Source: Deltaproteobacteria bacterium
Lineage (GTDB): Bacteria > Myxococcota_A > UBA796 > SXON01
Direction of reading: 5' to 3'
Length of the DNA: 64,000 nucleotides
Assembly (NCBI GenBank): GCA_947486185.1
Contig: CANKTH010000013.1
Location: 1-64,000, forward strand
Each line of letters starts with the position of its first letter. Positions within the stretch are counted from its first letter, which is position 1. Shown here one piece after another: positions 22,190 through 30,713 of this stretch. The notes beneath the pieces are model-generated. The model did no database searches and had not been told where the DNA came from. It worked only from the letters and a program-made list of their open reading frames with translations. A program made the translations under genes and the position numbers.

Positions 22190-23088
22190 TCAAGGAGCTC
22201 CTGCCATCGGCCTTCGCGATCGCCCTGCTCGGCGCAATCGAGTCGCTGCTCTCTGCCGTGATCGCCGACGGCATGACTGGCACCCGGCACGATCCGAACG
22301 CCGAGCTCACGGCGCTGGGGATCGGGAACCTGATCGCGCCGATCTTCGGGGGCATCGCGGCGACAGGAGCGCTCGCGCGCACCGCCACCAACATCCGGTC
22401 GGGCGCCCGCTCGCCGATCGCCGCGATCACCCACGCGATGATCATCGTGTTGGCGATCCTGTTCCTCGCCCCGCTGGTCGCCTACGTCCCGATGGCATCG
22501 CTCGCCGCGCTCCTGATGTTGGTCGCGTGGAACATGTCGGAGATCCGGCACTTTGTCGGCATGTTCCGCTTCGCGCCGAAGAGCGACCTCTCGGTCTTGT
22601 TGATCTGTTTTGTGCTGACGGTCGCTTTTGACATGATGGTGGCCGTTTCGGTCGGTTTCGGCCTCGCCGCGGTGTTGTTCATGCGCCGGATGGCCGAGAT
22701 CACCGAGAGCCACCTGACGCTGGACCAGACCGAAGAGAGCGAGACCCTTGGACTACCGCGCGATGTGGCGCTCTACCAGGTGAACGGTCCGCTGTTTTTC
22801 GGGGCGGCCCAGCAGGCGATGGAGAGCCTGCACGCCACGAGCGGTGACAGTTTTCGCCTGTTGATCCTTGATCTCAGCCGCGTGCCGGTCATCGACGCCA
22901 CGGGATTCGCGGCGCTGGAGAGCACGCTCCACAACCTGACACGCCGAGGCAAGCAGGTGGTCATCGCCGGGCCGCTCCCACGTCCGGACCGGATCTGGAC
23001 CGGATCCCGGATCGAGAACAGTATTCCCGGGGTGCGCCTCGCGGCCGATCTCACCGCCGCTCTCGCGCATGCGCGTGCGCACGGCTGA
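22186..23088 (+). CDS. SulP-family anion transporter, C-terminal part with STAS domain
   Basis: The 300 codons from the ATG at 22186 continue the SulP fold: LPSAFAIALLGAIESLLSAV, GGIAATGALARTATNIRSGA, several helices (AMIIVLAILFLAPLV, LLICFVLTVAFDMMVAVSV), then a STAS domain (about 190-290) with LLILDLSRVPVIDATGFAAL. The coding frame is open well upstream of 22186, consistent with one gene broken by a single missing base. Together the two parts would transport sulfate, bicarbonate or another anion. The downstream kinase gene is convergent, four bases away. Confidence 0.8.
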   Translation: MIKELLPSAFAIALLGAIESLLSAVIADGMTGTRHDPNAELTALGIGNLIAPIFGGIAATGALARTATNIRSGARSPIAAITHAMIIVLAILFLAPLVAYVPMASLAALLMLVAWNMSEIRHFVGMFRFAPKSDLSVLLICFVLTVAFDMMVAVSVGFGLAAVLFMRRMAEITESHLTLDQTEESETLGLPRDVALYQVNGPLFFGAAQQAMESLHATSGDSFRLLILDLSRVPVIDATGFAALESTLHNLTRRGKQVVIAGPLPRPDRIWTGSRIENSIPGVRLAADLTAALAHARAHG

Positions 23089-23091
23089 CGA

Positions 23092-24156
23092 TCACCGCAA
23101 CGAGACCACCCACAGCCACGTCCCGAGCCCCACGATCCCACCAAGGACCAACGCCGAGATCACCCCTCCGAGCACCCAGTGACGGACGCTCCGATCAGCG
23201 TCCGCCGGCTGGGAGGGAGTCGTGGGCGTCGGCGCAGGGATCTCGGCGAACGACACGAGGGAATCCGGGCCCACGCGGCGACCCGGGCGGCTGCGGTAGA
23301 TCGAGGCGTCGGGGTCCACCCAGTCCTGACCCTGGCCCAAAAGCTCGGCGAGCGCCTCCATCGAGGCTGGCCGGGCCGCCGGGTCACGCGCGCTGGCCGC
23401 CCGGACGATCTGGCGCAGACCCGGGTCCACATGAGGGCCAGGATCCAGCTCGACCAATGCCTGCTTTCTAGTCAGAAGGCGAAAGGCGCGCGCGGCGTCG
23501 GAGATCCCGTCCTCGGCCGGAAAGGCCCGCTGCCCCGTCAGCGTCTCGTGGAGCAGGACTCCGACGCCGTACACGTCGGCGAGCCCCAGATCGACAGGTT
23601 GTCCATGAAAGAGCTCGGGAGCCATGTACGAGGGCGTGCCGATACCCAGCTCGCTCGTCATCTCGACCCGCTCGGGATCGGTCGCGATCCCGAAATCGAC
23701 CACCGTAGGCGCGCCGTTAGGTCGAATCATGATGTTGGAAGGCTTGATGTCGCGATGAAAGATCTTCAGCGCGTGGGCGTAGGCGAGCGCCTCGGCGACG
23801 CCGTGAAACAGCGTTCGCGCCGCGGCCGACGACAGGGGCCCCCTCGCGAGCGCCTGGCGCAGCGTGATGCCCGGAACCAGGTCCATCGCCAAAAAAAGGA
23901 GGTCCCGGGCGTCGTCTCGACCCGGATGCAGGATGCGGACGATGCAGGGATGGCGGAGGCCCGCGAGGGTCTCCACCTCGCGCCGGAACCACTTGTCGCT
24001 GCCAATGTCGGTGACCCGGAACACCTTGACCGCCGAGACCACGCGCTCGGTCATCGCGTGGTGGCATCGGTATACCGTGGCCATACCCCCGTGTCCGAGG
24101 CGCGCCTGCACCACCCACTCACCGATCCGGTCGCCTTCGTTCAGCACCGGCGACAC
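23092..24156 (-). CDS. Membrane Ser/Thr protein kinase (Hanks type)
   Basis: A 354-aa protein. The kinase domain spans about 10-280: glycine loop LGHGGMATVY, lysine in VSAVKVF, catalytic loop FHRDIKPSNIMI, metal-binding VVDFGIATD, and SYMAPELF. All catalytic residues are present. A Pro/Thr-rich juxtamembrane stretch and one C-terminal helix (WVLGGVISALVLGGIVGLGTW) follow, with only a few residues outside, so no external sensor domain is fused. It follows the solute-binding/LysM gene (42-base gap, same strand), which could supply the missing sensor (inference). Confidence 0.88.
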   Translation of the reverse strand: MSPVLNEGDRIGEWVVQARLGHGGMATVYRCHHAMTERVVSAVKVFRVTDIGSDKWFRREVETLAGLRHPCIVRILHPGRDDARDLLFLAMDLVPGITLRQALARGPLSSAAARTLFHGVAEALAYAHALKIFHRDIKPSNIMIRPNGAPTVVDFGIATDPERVEMTSELGIGTPSYMAPELFHGQPVDLGLADVYGVGVLLHETLTGQRAFPAEDGISDAARAFRLLTRKQALVELDPGPHVDPGLRQIVRAASARDPAARPASMEALAELLGQGQDWVDPDASIYRSRPGRRVGPDSLVSFAEIPAPTPTTPSQPADADRSVRHWVLGGVISALVLGGIVGLGTWLWVVSLR

Positions 24157-24198
24157 AGGCCAAGGACGCCGCGATGGCCGACTCGACGCGTCCAGCCC

Positions 24199-25290
24199 TC
24201 AGGGCAGGAGCAGCTCATCGCCGACCTCTACGAGGTTGGGGTTGCCGATGCGGGATTTGTTCAGATCCCAGATGTCCTTCCAACGACCCGCGCTGCCCAG
24301 CCGCGTCGCTGCGATCGTGCTCAGCGTCTCCCCAGCGGCGACAACGTGACGTTCGCCCTCGGCTCCGGTAGGCTCAGCGGCGTCCACGGTCGGGGCACCC
24401 GCGAGGTAGGTCTTGAGCGCGATCGCGTAGTCCGGCGACGCGCGGAAGGCGGCAATCGCCTCGTTGGTGACCTTCAGGAGCTCCGGGTCCCCCTCACGAA
24501 CGCCGACGGAATACGTCGAATCTGTAAGGTTATACTGGGCGATCCGGAGGGCGCCCCGGTGGTGGGGGTTCTGTTTGTAGAACACCTCGATCTCCGCCAC
24601 CGCATAAGGAAGGTCGTAGAGATAGGCGTCGATCTTGCCGTTCAACAACAGGTCCCAGTAGCCGTCGGCCAGCCGGACCAACTCCGTGTAGCCCTTGACC
24701 AGGCGGGCCACCTGCGCTTCGGCAGCGTCATCTGGGTAGATCGCGATCTTTTTCCCCCACAGGTCGGATGTGGTCTGGATCTTGGACCGCGTAGGGACCA
24801 CGAGGCACAAGCCATACTCCAGGTAGGGGTCCGAGAAACCAATCCCCTCGCTCCCGTCTGGGGTGTAGCCCGCGATGAACAGGTCGAGGTCGGGGTCCGC
24901 CTGCAAAGCGCCGGACAGGTCGTCGTAGCCGACGTGTACGAGCCGGATCTTGGAGACTCCGACCGCATCGGCGATGTGGCGGGCGACCACGTAGTCAAAA
25001 CCGTCGGGCTCACCCTTCGGATTCAGGAAATAGGTCGGGGGACTGCCTGCCCAAGGCGGCGTGCCGGTGTCCATCGCGACCACAAGCTCATTCCTCGCTT
25101 TTATCCTTGCAATACCCTCGCCAGCACTCGAGGGGAGCGCCTTCACCGGGCTGGCTGCAGCCGCCTTGGCGGCGGCGGGCTTCTGAGCCGTGTCGGCCGT
25201 ATAGATGCCGAGAACCAGCACCCCGCCGGCGACTGAGACGACAAAGGCCAGCACCAGCAGGATCACGATGATTTTGGCGGAGGTCGACAT
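24199..25290 (-). CDS. Membrane-anchored solute-binding protein (SBP family 3) with C-terminal LysM
   Basis: A 363-aa protein from the ATG at 25290. An N-terminal helix (KIIVILLVLAFVVSVAGGVL) has no lipobox. An Ala-rich linker precedes an amino-acid-type periplasmic binding domain (about 60-295): NELVVAMDTGTPPWAG, GEPDGFDYVVARHIADAVG, GFSDPYLEYGLCLVV, DAYLYDLPYAV. A LysM-like module closes it (about 315-363): RHVVAAGETLSTIAATRLGS, WDLNKSRIGNPNLVEVGDEL. No permease genes are adjacent. The LysM would bind peptidoglycan glycan chains, so the protein may be a wall-tethered sensor rather than a transporter subunit. Confidence 0.82.
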   Translation of the reverse strand: MSTSAKIIVILLVLAFVVSVAGGVLVLGIYTADTAQKPAAAKAAAASPVKALPSSAGEGIARIKARNELVVAMDTGTPPWAGSPPTYFLNPKGEPDGFDYVVARHIADAVGVSKIRLVHVGYDDLSGALQADPDLDLFIAGYTPDGSEGIGFSDPYLEYGLCLVVPTRSKIQTTSDLWGKKIAIYPDDAAEAQVARLVKGYTELVRLADGYWDLLLNGKIDAYLYDLPYAVAEIEVFYKQNPHHRGALRIAQYNLTDSTYSVGVREGDPELLKVTNEAIAAFRASPDYAIALKTYLAGAPTVDAAEPTGAEGERHVVAAGETLSTIAATRLGSAGRWKDIWDLNKSRIGNPNLVEVGDELLLP

Positions 25291-25638
25291 CTGCGGCCGC
25301 CATCGTAGCCCGGCTCCGGCCCCCGCGGGCCCGACCGCCCTGCCGTTCTGCATTTTTCAAAGGGTGTACCCCCGTGATGAGCCTACACGCGACTCGGGGC
25401 CGGGCGGGGTCCTGCGGCGCGCACCGGCGGGCGGCGACTGGGCCCCGAAACACCGGCCCGGATTCGAACGTACGTAAGAGCCCGGCCGACCCCATATCAC
25501 TGACAGCCACTCAACTCAGGAGCTTTGCTATATTCTATTGCCAATACGTCGGCAGATAGCCGTCGCAACCTTCGTCTGACGCGCCGAACGGCCGCCGGGC
25601 AGTTGCGCATCATGTTTACCCATAGATACTTTGACACA
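25291..25638. other. Intergenic region, no supported gene
   Basis: About 350 bases between the divergent solute-binding/LysM gene and the small membrane protein gene. The segment around 25490-25660 is AT-richer than its surroundings, with TATATT at 25529-25534 and TTGACA at 25631-25636, but neither has a well-spaced partner box. A GATTCGAAC stretch near 25470 does not fold as a tRNA arm. Confidence 0.5.
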
Positions 25639-25791
25639 ATGTCGATTCACCACCACACACCCAACTCTGGTGACCCCGTCGCGACGCGTCCGTGGTGGTT
25701 ACTATCTTTTTTACTCGTCTTCTTCATTGCCCTCTGGCTTGCGTCCGCGGACATGTCCCCCTTGCGCAGCCTTAGCTACTCGGTACACTGA
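25639..25791 (+). CDS. Possible small single-pass membrane protein
   Basis: Fifty residues from the ATG at 25639, with one strong helix (WWLLSFLLVFFIALWLASA) after a His-rich N-terminus and a short polar tail. It ends six bases before the GTG of the SGNH hydrolase gene, so the two could be cotranscribed. No Shine-Dalgarno sequence is evident, and the same frame is open further upstream (to 25525). No known family is recognised. The main support is the convincing transmembrane segment and operon-like spacing. Confidence 0.42.
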   Translation: MSIHHHTPNSGDPVATRPWWLLSFLLVFFIALWLASADMSPLRSLSYSVH

Positions 25792-25797
25792 GTCCAC

Positions 25798-27972
25798 GTG
25801 GTGGCTACCTCGGCAGAAGCAGGTGCTAGCCCCCACGAACTGGTTCAATCGCCGCGGCGTGTCCTGGCGCTGACCGGACCCTGGGCCTTGATCGCCGCGA
25901 TGGGGACTTGCCTGGGCATCGCCGTGGTGCACACATGGGGGCAAGCGAATGCCCAACTCGCTCCGGAAGGGTGGAGCCGCGCAGTCGCCTCTGCGGAGTA
26001 CATCGATCCGACCCGACTGGGCCCGCTGCGATTGGACGCCTACACGTGGACCCTGGACGCCTACCGGGCCGTCTCCACGACGCTTCCCGTGCAGCGCCTG
26101 GAGCTCGATATCGAGCTGCCCGTGGGAGGCGAGTTAACGATCAACCTGGACGAACGCGCGGGCATCCACCTCACCGCCGGCCAGCTCCCCAAGCCCAAGC
26201 CCGCGCTCGCCCGCTGTGAGGGCGAGCTGCCGCGGCTCGCTGCGGGACCGGTCACGGTCGTGGTCGTTCGGGAAAAATTCGGCTTCACGACCCATATCGG
26301 CGAAGCCGCCCTCTCCTGCCCTGCGCGGATTGAAACGGGGCCGACCCGTCTGACGCCTGGCCTACGCCGTGTGGCGCTCCGCGGGCTCACGGTCAACGGC
26401 GAGACTCAACCACAACCGCTCGACGTCGGACGGGCGCTGGGCGGCGGCGTGCTGGGCGCCGTCCTGGCGATGCTCTTCTCGCTGGCGGAGTGGCGGCTGG
26501 CTTTTGCCCCGAACCCCGCGGGCGCTGCGAAGATCGGCCTGAGCCTCCTCCCAATGACGACCGCGCTGCTGCTCGCAAACCGCGATCTGAGCGCTCTCCG
26601 CGAGATCCTCCGGGCGCCCAAGCTGGAGGTAGAAGCGCTCGCAGTGGTGAGCGGCGTGTTGTTCACACTTGCCGCCAAGGTCCTGCTCTATGCGCCGCGC
26701 GTGCTCACGTCGACGGTTCCGCTCTACCTCCCCACCGCCGTGGTGACCGTGCTCGCGGCTGGTTTGGTGACAACCTGGGGTGCCAAGCCACACCCGGAGT
26801 TTGGGGTGCTGCTCCTCGGCGTACCGCTGCTGGCCGGCGGGCTGGCGGGGCGACTCGACCGCGGGCGCGGTTACGCGGGCGCGGCGTTCATGGCCTCAAT
26901 CGGGCTGTTCGCGGGGGCCGGCCTGACGACGGGTGCGGGGCTCGCCGCGTCCGGCGGGCGCTTCTACCTCTCGCTCGCGGCCGCGGCCCTGGCGCTCCTC
27001 CTGTGGTTTCACTTCAAGCGGACCCAAGTCCGTTTCTACAACCTAGGTTCTTCGGTGCTCCTCGCTCTGGCGTTGGTGTACGTCGAGCTCGGTACCCGGT
27101 TCACCGAGCTCGGGAGCTACTGGGTCGTAGACACCAGGGGCCGCGGCGCTGGCTCGATCACGACGCTGGTCGAGCAGTTCGAGGCGATGGAAGCCGGTAG
27201 CTCCAGCCAATACCCTACGTCGGGCTTCCCGGTGCAGACGGGGCCCAAAATGGAGAGGACCCGGATCGCCTGCTTGGGGGCGAGCTCCACCGGCGGGGCC
27301 TACCAGCACGCCGACCTCTCCATCTTCTACCCTGCGAGGCTCGACCAGCTGCTCAGCGACGGCGTCGAGGTGGTCAACCAGGGCGCCGGCGCGTGGACGT
27401 CGTTCCAGGTGCGTCAGTTCTCCAGCCTTTACCTGAACAAACTCGACGCCGATATCGTCACGGTTTACCTCGGCGTGAACGAGGCGACGGCGTCGCCGAT
27501 GACCTACGTAGAGCTCCATGAACGCTGGCGTAGCGGCACGCTCGACGCACCACCCAGTCGCCTGACGAAGCTGCGCCTCTTCAACGGCCTTCGGTTCATG
27601 CTCCGCGGGCTTCAGGGCGAAACCCTCGACGCCGTCGTCCCGCCCGCACACTTCAAGAACAACCTCACGACAATCGTGGATCAAGCGCGCGCGCGCGGCG
27701 CCAAAGTGTTGTTGATGTCGGAGGCTCTGCGCCCCGATCCGCAGATCCTCAACCGCTACTGGGCGGTGCTCCGCGACCTCGCCAACCGTCACCAGAACGA
27801 CGGCGCGGTCAACGACGTGGCCTTCCTCGACACTGCCGCGTCTTTTGAGTTGATGGAAGGGCCTTATTTCGAGGACAGCAACCATCTCAGCGCCGAGGGG
27901 CATGCGCTCCTGGCGGGGATGATCCACGCCGAGCTGCTTCGACTCGGTTGGCTCTCGCCTACGCTTGATTGA
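25798..27972 (+). CDS. Multi-pass membrane protein with C-terminal SGNH/GDSL hydrolase domain
   Basis: A 724-aa protein. One N-terminal helix (ALIAAMGTCLGIAVVHTWG) is followed by an extracytoplasmic beta domain (about 50-195), a block of helices (about 205-430), then an SGNH hydrolase domain (about 480-715). SGNH blocks: GASSTGG (nucleophile Ser), NQGAGAW, LGVNEA and DSNHLSAEGH (catalytic Asp/His). Such domains deacylate or deacetylate lipids and glycans. Fusion to a membrane block suggests work on an envelope glycan or lipid intermediate (inference). The start is a GTG, with a second GTG immediately after. Confidence 0.82.
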   Translation: MVATSAEAGASPHELVQSPRRVLALTGPWALIAAMGTCLGIAVVHTWGQANAQLAPEGWSRAVASAEYIDPTRLGPLRLDAYTWTLDAYRAVSTTLPVQRLELDIELPVGGELTINLDERAGIHLTAGQLPKPKPALARCEGELPRLAAGPVTVVVVREKFGFTTHIGEAALSCPARIETGPTRLTPGLRRVALRGLTVNGETQPQPLDVGRALGGGVLGAVLAMLFSLAEWRLAFAPNPAGAAKIGLSLLPMTTALLLANRDLSALREILRAPKLEVEALAVVSGVLFTLAAKVLLYAPRVLTSTVPLYLPTAVVTVLAAGLVTTWGAKPHPEFGVLLLGVPLLAGGLAGRLDRGRGYAGAAFMASIGLFAGAGLTTGAGLAASGGRFYLSLAAAALALLLWFHFKRTQVRFYNLGSSVLLALALVYVELGTRFTELGSYWVVDTRGRGAGSITTLVEQFEAMEAGSSSQYPTSGFPVQTGPKMERTRIACLGASSTGGAYQHADLSIFYPARLDQLLSDGVEVVNQGAGAWTSFQVRQFSSLYLNKLDADIVTVYLGVNEATASPMTYVELHERWRSGTLDAPPSRLTKLRLFNGLRFMLRGLQGETLDAVVPPAHFKNNLTTIVDQARARGAKVLLMSEALRPDPQILNRYWAVLRDLANRHQNDGAVNDVAFLDTAASFELMEGPYFEDSNHLSAEGHALLAGMIHAELLRLGWLSPTLD

Positions 27973-28016
27973 GCGGGCGACGACCCCGTCCGGGTCGGCG
28001 ATCTCTGCCCCACTGC

Positions 28017-28039
28017 GGCCGGGGCCCGGCGGCCCGGCC
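28017..28039. terminator. Candidate bidirectional GC hairpin
   Basis: GGCCGGG (28017-28023) pairs with CCCGGCC (28033-28039) around a 9-nt loop, between two convergent genes ending at 27972 and 28054. There is no T run, so termination is uncertain. Confidence 0.3.
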
Positions 28040-28053
28040 ACCAGATGGCACCC

Positions 28054-29142
28054 TCAGGCGGCGCCGGGGCCGGCCTCGCTCTCCTGGTCAAGCGCACCTT
28101 GAAGCAGCGGGACGAGCGACTCCGCACGGCCCGGCAGGGTCGCTACGAGCCAGACCATCCACGGCACTCCCGCGAGCAGGGTGAGCAGGTGCACCCACCG
28201 GAACACCATCGCGCAGAAGACCGCGTCCGCCGTGGATCCTTGGGCGAAGGTCGGGAACAGCCCGATCACGGCCACCTCCACCGCCCCCATGCCCCCGGGC
28301 ACGAGCACACCCGCGACAGAGACCACGGCCGTGAAACTCTGCATGAACAAGGTGCCCAGTGGGTCAGCCGGGATCGACGCCGCCCTCAGGGTACACAAGG
28401 TTGAAGCCGACAGAATCGCCAGATTGGCGCAGCACCACCCGACCGCCTGGGCCCACCGAGTCCATCCAACTCCCCCTACCGCAGAAAAACAGCGCACCCA
28501 CCATAGGATCCGCGCTAGCACGCGCTCCCGCCGCTCACCACTCAGGAGCCGCTCCACCGCAGCACGCGCCAGCGCGACGACCCGGTCCCGCTGAAAGCCC
28601 AGGATGAGGAGCGGAACCACGCTCAAGCCGACCATCAGCGCCAGCGGGGTGACCCAACGCACCAGCGCGTCAGGCAGGTCTGAGGCCACAAGCGGCCAAA
28701 GCACCAGGGTCAACATCCCAAATACGGTGAGCGCGAGGAGCCGACCCGCGAGCGTAGCCGCGAGCCCGACCAACATCGGAACGCCGTGCCGGTGGCGCAG
28801 GTACCAGGCCGCCGCGAGCTCGCCGACCGGGCCGGGGAGCGCCAGGTTGAGCACGTTTGATCCGAACAAGACCTGGCCCATCATCCACGGCGACGGTCGC
28901 GGCTCGACCGCGAGCAAGGCACGCCACCGAAATCCCTGAACGATCAACGACGTGGCCCACACGCCAAGGGCGATCGCGATCCAGCGGGCGTCGAGGGTCA
29001 TCAGGCGCGCCTCGGCGTCATCGACAGCGTCAAGCCCGGTAAGCGCCGTCCCGGCGATCGCGCTGATCGCGAAAAACGAGAACCCGACCGCTGCCAGCAC
29101 CCGTACGACCAGGCGCGCGCGCGAGCGCCACTCGGTGCTCAA
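28054..29142 (-). CDS. Flippase-like / LPG synthase TM-domain integral membrane protein
   Basis: About 362 aa with roughly eight helices. It has the family features LIVQGFRWRALLAVEPRPSP, GQVLFGSNVLNLALPGPVGE and VLVPGGMGAVEVAVIGLF, as in the lysylphosphatidylglycerol synthase transmembrane/AglD-like family (PF03706), whose members include lipid flippases and glycolipid enzymes. The start is uncertain. The TTG at 29142 overlaps the stop of the upstream radical SAM gene (TTGA) and gives tight coupling. An ATG at 29217 would overlap by 79 bases and add an out-of-frame copy of that gene's end. It is likely cotranscribed with the radical SAM gene. Confidence 0.78.
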   Translation of the reverse strand: MSTEWRSRARLVVRVLAAVGFSFFAISAIAGTALTGLDAVDDAEARLMTLDARWIAIALGVWATSLIVQGFRWRALLAVEPRPSPWMMGQVLFGSNVLNLALPGPVGELAAAWYLRHRHGVPMLVGLAATLAGRLLALTVFGMLTLVLWPLVASDLPDALVRWVTPLALMVGLSVVPLLILGFQRDRVVALARAAVERLLSGERRERVLARILWWVRCFSAVGGVGWTRWAQAVGWCCANLAILSASTLCTLRAASIPADPLGTLFMQSFTAVVSVAGVLVPGGMGAVEVAVIGLFPTFAQGSTADAVFCAMVFRWVHLLTLLAGVPWMVWLVATLPGRAESLVPLLQGALDQESEAGPGAA

Positions 29143-30581
29143 ATCAAGGTCGGATAGTTGGAGTTGCGCTTGTGTGGATCGCCAATGTGCCGGAAGAACC
29201 GCAAACCGTCGATCCAACGCAGGTTGTTGATCCCCTTCTCTTCAAACGGGATCATCACCCGCAACACGTCGAGCAGCGGAGTCACCGGCAGGTGCACGAC
29301 GCGACGAATCACCGGTTCCAAACCGGGCACATGAATGCCGAGCCTGAAGAAGTAGAAGAGGTTCTGGAAGGCGCGGGCGTCCTCGTGCCGGAACGCCACG
29401 ATGGGGCGCTCCATCGTATTGACCCGATTGTCCACGTAGGAGGCGTCGAGGTGACCTTCTGCGAGGGCGTCCGCCTCAAACTCGGTGTGGGGTAAGGGCA
29501 CGGCCAGGTTGACCCGGACGTAATCGGTGCCGATCTCGCGGTTGAGACGGAGCGTCGCGAAAGCGTCTTCCAGCGTCTCTCCCGGCGACGCCAACATATT
29601 GAAGGTGATGAGCTTCATACCGGCGCCCTTGATCAGACGGGCGGCCGCGCGTACATCATCGTTGGTCACCGTCTTCTTCAGGATCTTGGACCGAAGTCGC
29701 TCGTTGGCGGTCTCGACACCGATACACACGCCGCGGCAACCGGCCTCCTTGAGCGCGGCGATGTTGCGGGGCGTCACCAGCTCGATCGAGCTGTTGCAAG
29801 TGAAGGGGATCCCCACTTCCTTCCTATACAACGGCGCGAACTGCTCGAGCCACGAGGAGCGCACGGTGAACAGGTCGTCGGAGAAGTGCACCGTGCGAAG
29901 CGGCCAGCGCTCCTTGACCACGCGCACCTCCTCGACAGCGCGCGCCGGGCTCTTACGCCGAGTAAAGCTACCTTTTGCCTCGTACATCTCGGCGAGGGTG
30001 GGATTCCAACAGAACGTGCAGGCGTGGATACAGCCTCGGCCGGTGCTGAACTTCTTCCACGGGAAGCGCCCCATGAACCCGTAGCGAAAGTAGAGGTCCC
30101 GCGCCGGCATCGCAAGCTGGTCCAACGGGTCAATCAAGGGGCGAAGAGCATTTTTTTGCAGAACCCCATCCGTCACCGTCGCCAGGTTCAGGACGTCCGT
30201 CCACGTGCTCCCGGCGTCGATCCGCGCCGCAAGCTCGGCGACCGCGCCCTCCGCCTCACCGACCACCACCGCGTCTACGTCGGGCTCCTGCGCCAGCTCG
30301 GGGGACAGCGTAGCATGGGTGCCCCCCATCACGACGATGGCGCGCGGGCTGATCGACTTCACGCGGCGGGCGTGCTGAAGCGCCACTTCGTGCCCCGTGA
30401 CCGGGCATGGGATCACCACCAGCGCCGGGTCCGCCGACCGGATCGCAGCGTCCGCGTCCCGCTCGTGGTCGGTGAGCACGAGGCTGACCCGATGCCCCGC
30501 CGCGCGCAGAACGCCGCCGAGCTCACTCAGCGCGAGCGACTCGTTGATAGCATTGTCCTGAACAAAAAGGACGTTGATCAT
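29139..30581 (-). CDS. B12-binding domain radical SAM protein
   Basis: A 480-aa protein. The N-terminal cobalamin-binding-type domain (INVLFVQDNAINESLALSEL, VVMGGTHATLSPELAQEPDV, DAVVVGEAEGAV) precedes a radical SAM core with STGRGCIHACTFCWNP near residue 183 (canonical C-x3-C-x2-C), then VHFSDDLF, GCRGVCIGVETANERL and FNMLASPGETLEDAF. This architecture is shared by methyltransferases and cyclases acting on lipids, hopanoids, bacteriochlorophyll or natural products. Coupling to a flippase-like protein hints at a lipid or lipid-linked substrate (inference). Confidence 0.88.
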   Translation of the reverse strand: MINVLFVQDNAINESLALSELGGVLRAAGHRVSLVLTDHERDADAAIRSADPALVVIPCPVTGHEVALQHARRVKSISPRAIVVMGGTHATLSPELAQEPDVDAVVVGEAEGAVAELAARIDAGSTWTDVLNLATVTDGVLQKNALRPLIDPLDQLAMPARDLYFRYGFMGRFPWKKFSTGRGCIHACTFCWNPTLAEMYEAKGSFTRRKSPARAVEEVRVVKERWPLRTVHFSDDLFTVRSSWLEQFAPLYRKEVGIPFTCNSSIELVTPRNIAALKEAGCRGVCIGVETANERLRSKILKKTVTNDDVRAAARLIKGAGMKLITFNMLASPGETLEDAFATLRLNREIGTDYVRVNLAVPLPHTEFEADALAEGHLDASYVDNRVNTMERPIVAFRHEDARAFQNLFYFFRLGIHVPGLEPVIRRVVHLPVTPLLDVLRVMIPFEEKGINNLRWIDGLRFFRHIGDPHKRNSNYPTLI

Positions 30582-30713
30582 CCGAGAGCCCTCTGAAGGC
30601 GCATCTTAGCCCAACGAGAGGTGCGTCGGGACGTCGACTACGCCCCGCGTACGTTCAGTGTCGGCGACCTTACGCATCCGCGCGACGGCCGCACAGGGCA
30701 ACGCCTCCCTCGC

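Noticed and set aside
23179..25236. 685-codon plus-strand frame opposite the kinase and solute-binding genes
   Set aside because: Both opposite-strand genes have clear catalytic or domain motifs, while this translation shows none.
25460..25500. GATTCGAAC tRNA T-loop-like sequence
   Set aside because: Flanking bases do not form a T stem in either orientation and no acceptor or anticodon arm is present.
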